In this document: positions 63,434 to 64,000 of the stretch, piece after piece
Layout: each line of letters starts with the position of its first letter
How positions within the stretch are numbered: the stretch's first letter is position 1
Origin: Oegoconia quadripuncta
Taxonomy: Eukaryota > Arthropoda > Insecta > Lepidoptera > Autostichidae
NCBI GenBank assembly: GCA_949316235.1
Contig: OX438759.1
Coordinates: 11,321,618-11,385,617, forward strand
Length of the DNA: 64,000 nt
Reading direction: 5' to 3'
The notes under the pieces: model-generated
Seen by the model: only the letters and a program-made list of their open reading frames with translations
Told to the model about the DNA's origin: nothing
Database searches by the model: none
Position numbers and translations under genes: made by a program

Positions 63434-64000
63434 TACAAATAGGAAATTAGACTTACTATGGATGAAGTTGTTGTGATGTGAAGATAAAAACCACTGTTAC
63501 ACGTCAATACATCTACTTTTAGAGGCTTTTAGTACGAATTGGTAGCCACAATGCACTTAGTTCCACGGACATCAACACTCGATAATCGCAGTTTCGCCAT
63601 CTTTAATTTTTTTAATATAGGTATAAATTCCATTATCGGTGTTGCCAACATGAACGATTGTTCCTTCTACCAAAAGTGAACGCGAGCAAACTCAGTACTC
63701 AGAGGAGCAAATGGAGACCGATTTTTTTTTATCAATCGTTCGCTATTCACACAAACCATTAAACATGGTGTTTATTGGTCTGTGGCTATTCATGACTATT
63801 TTATGCAAGTCAATTCTCAAAGAAAGCCAACGAAAGCGCGATCTAGAATTTTCTTAAAAGTTTTCACATGGCAACATCCTAAGCTGTCAAAGGCTAATAA
63901 ATAATAATATTATTTTAGGCTGATGGTGTTTACCAAAGCCTTAAATAATTTAAAAAAAAAATTATAATATTTTTTTGTTTTATTCACTCTCGGAGAAGGC
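63434..64000. other. Upstream region of HEXIM to the window edge
   Basis: Holds the HEXIM 5' UTR and promoter by position. From about 63962 the sequence ATTATAATATTTTTTTG, TTTTATTCACTCTCGGAGAAGGC repeats the outer arm of the foldback at 54860, so another copy starts at the edge. Confidence 0.45.

Noticed and set aside
1..64000. CRISPR arrays, operons, riboswitches, prophage or bacterial genes
   Set aside because: None seen. Gene structure, splice sites and repeats are all eukaryotic.

Overview
The window is nuclear DNA from an insect, most likely a moth or butterfly (Lepidoptera). It has small GT-AG introns-and-exons genes, AT-rich introns dense in GTAGGTACC-like stretches, tRNA-derived SINEs, Helitron-type repeats with CTAG ends, and mariner-like transposons flanked by TA. 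I cannot name the species. Seven host genes can be rebuilt exon by exon: two tandem mARC (molybdenum amidoxime reductase) paralogues on the + strand (coding exons 80-12208 and 16281-25050), POLA2 on the - strand (45247-25939, 12 exons), a COX7A-like gene on the + strand (47943-49796), TRAPPC6B on the - strand (54688-49875), single-exon ADAT2 on the + strand (55771-56259) and single-exon HEXIM on the - strand (63433-62426). Exon boundaries were set by reading splice sites, checking reading phase at every junction, and comparing with remembered vertebrate family members. Reconstructed lengths (331, 333, 587, 158, 162 and 335 aa) fit the families.

Layout. 1-16 kb: mARC-A, whose introns and 3' flank hold a 5'-truncated R1-clade LINE, a SINE and three near-identical 2120-bp Tc1/mariner-superfamily elements with intact transposase genes. 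16-25 kb: mARC-B, same eight-exon structure, with a pogo-like remnant, a 1-kb terminal-inverted-repeat element and a 54-bp minisatellite in its introns. 25-45 kb: POLA2, tail-to-tail with mARC-B; its introns hold an internally deleted DDE transposon, a Helitron with an internal minisatellite, several MITEs and a degenerate coding remnant. 45-56 kb: COX7A-like and TRAPPC6B, tail-to-tail with 78 bp between stop codons, then ADAT2 divergent from TRAPPC6B across a foldback element. 58.5-61 kb: a complete DD41D-type element with about 400-bp inverted repeats and an intact transposase. 62-64 kb: HEXIM.

The host genes are unrelated housekeeping genes (mitochondrial outer-membrane N-reduction, replication initiation, respiration, vesicle tethering, tRNA wobble editing, P-TEFb control). 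The part most worth a second look is the mARC-A locus. Three almost identical, apparently intact transposons lie within 8.6 kb, two of them inverted relative to the first, so that exons 4-7 sit inside a 2.1-kb near-perfect inverted repeat and the last exon sits between two direct repeats.
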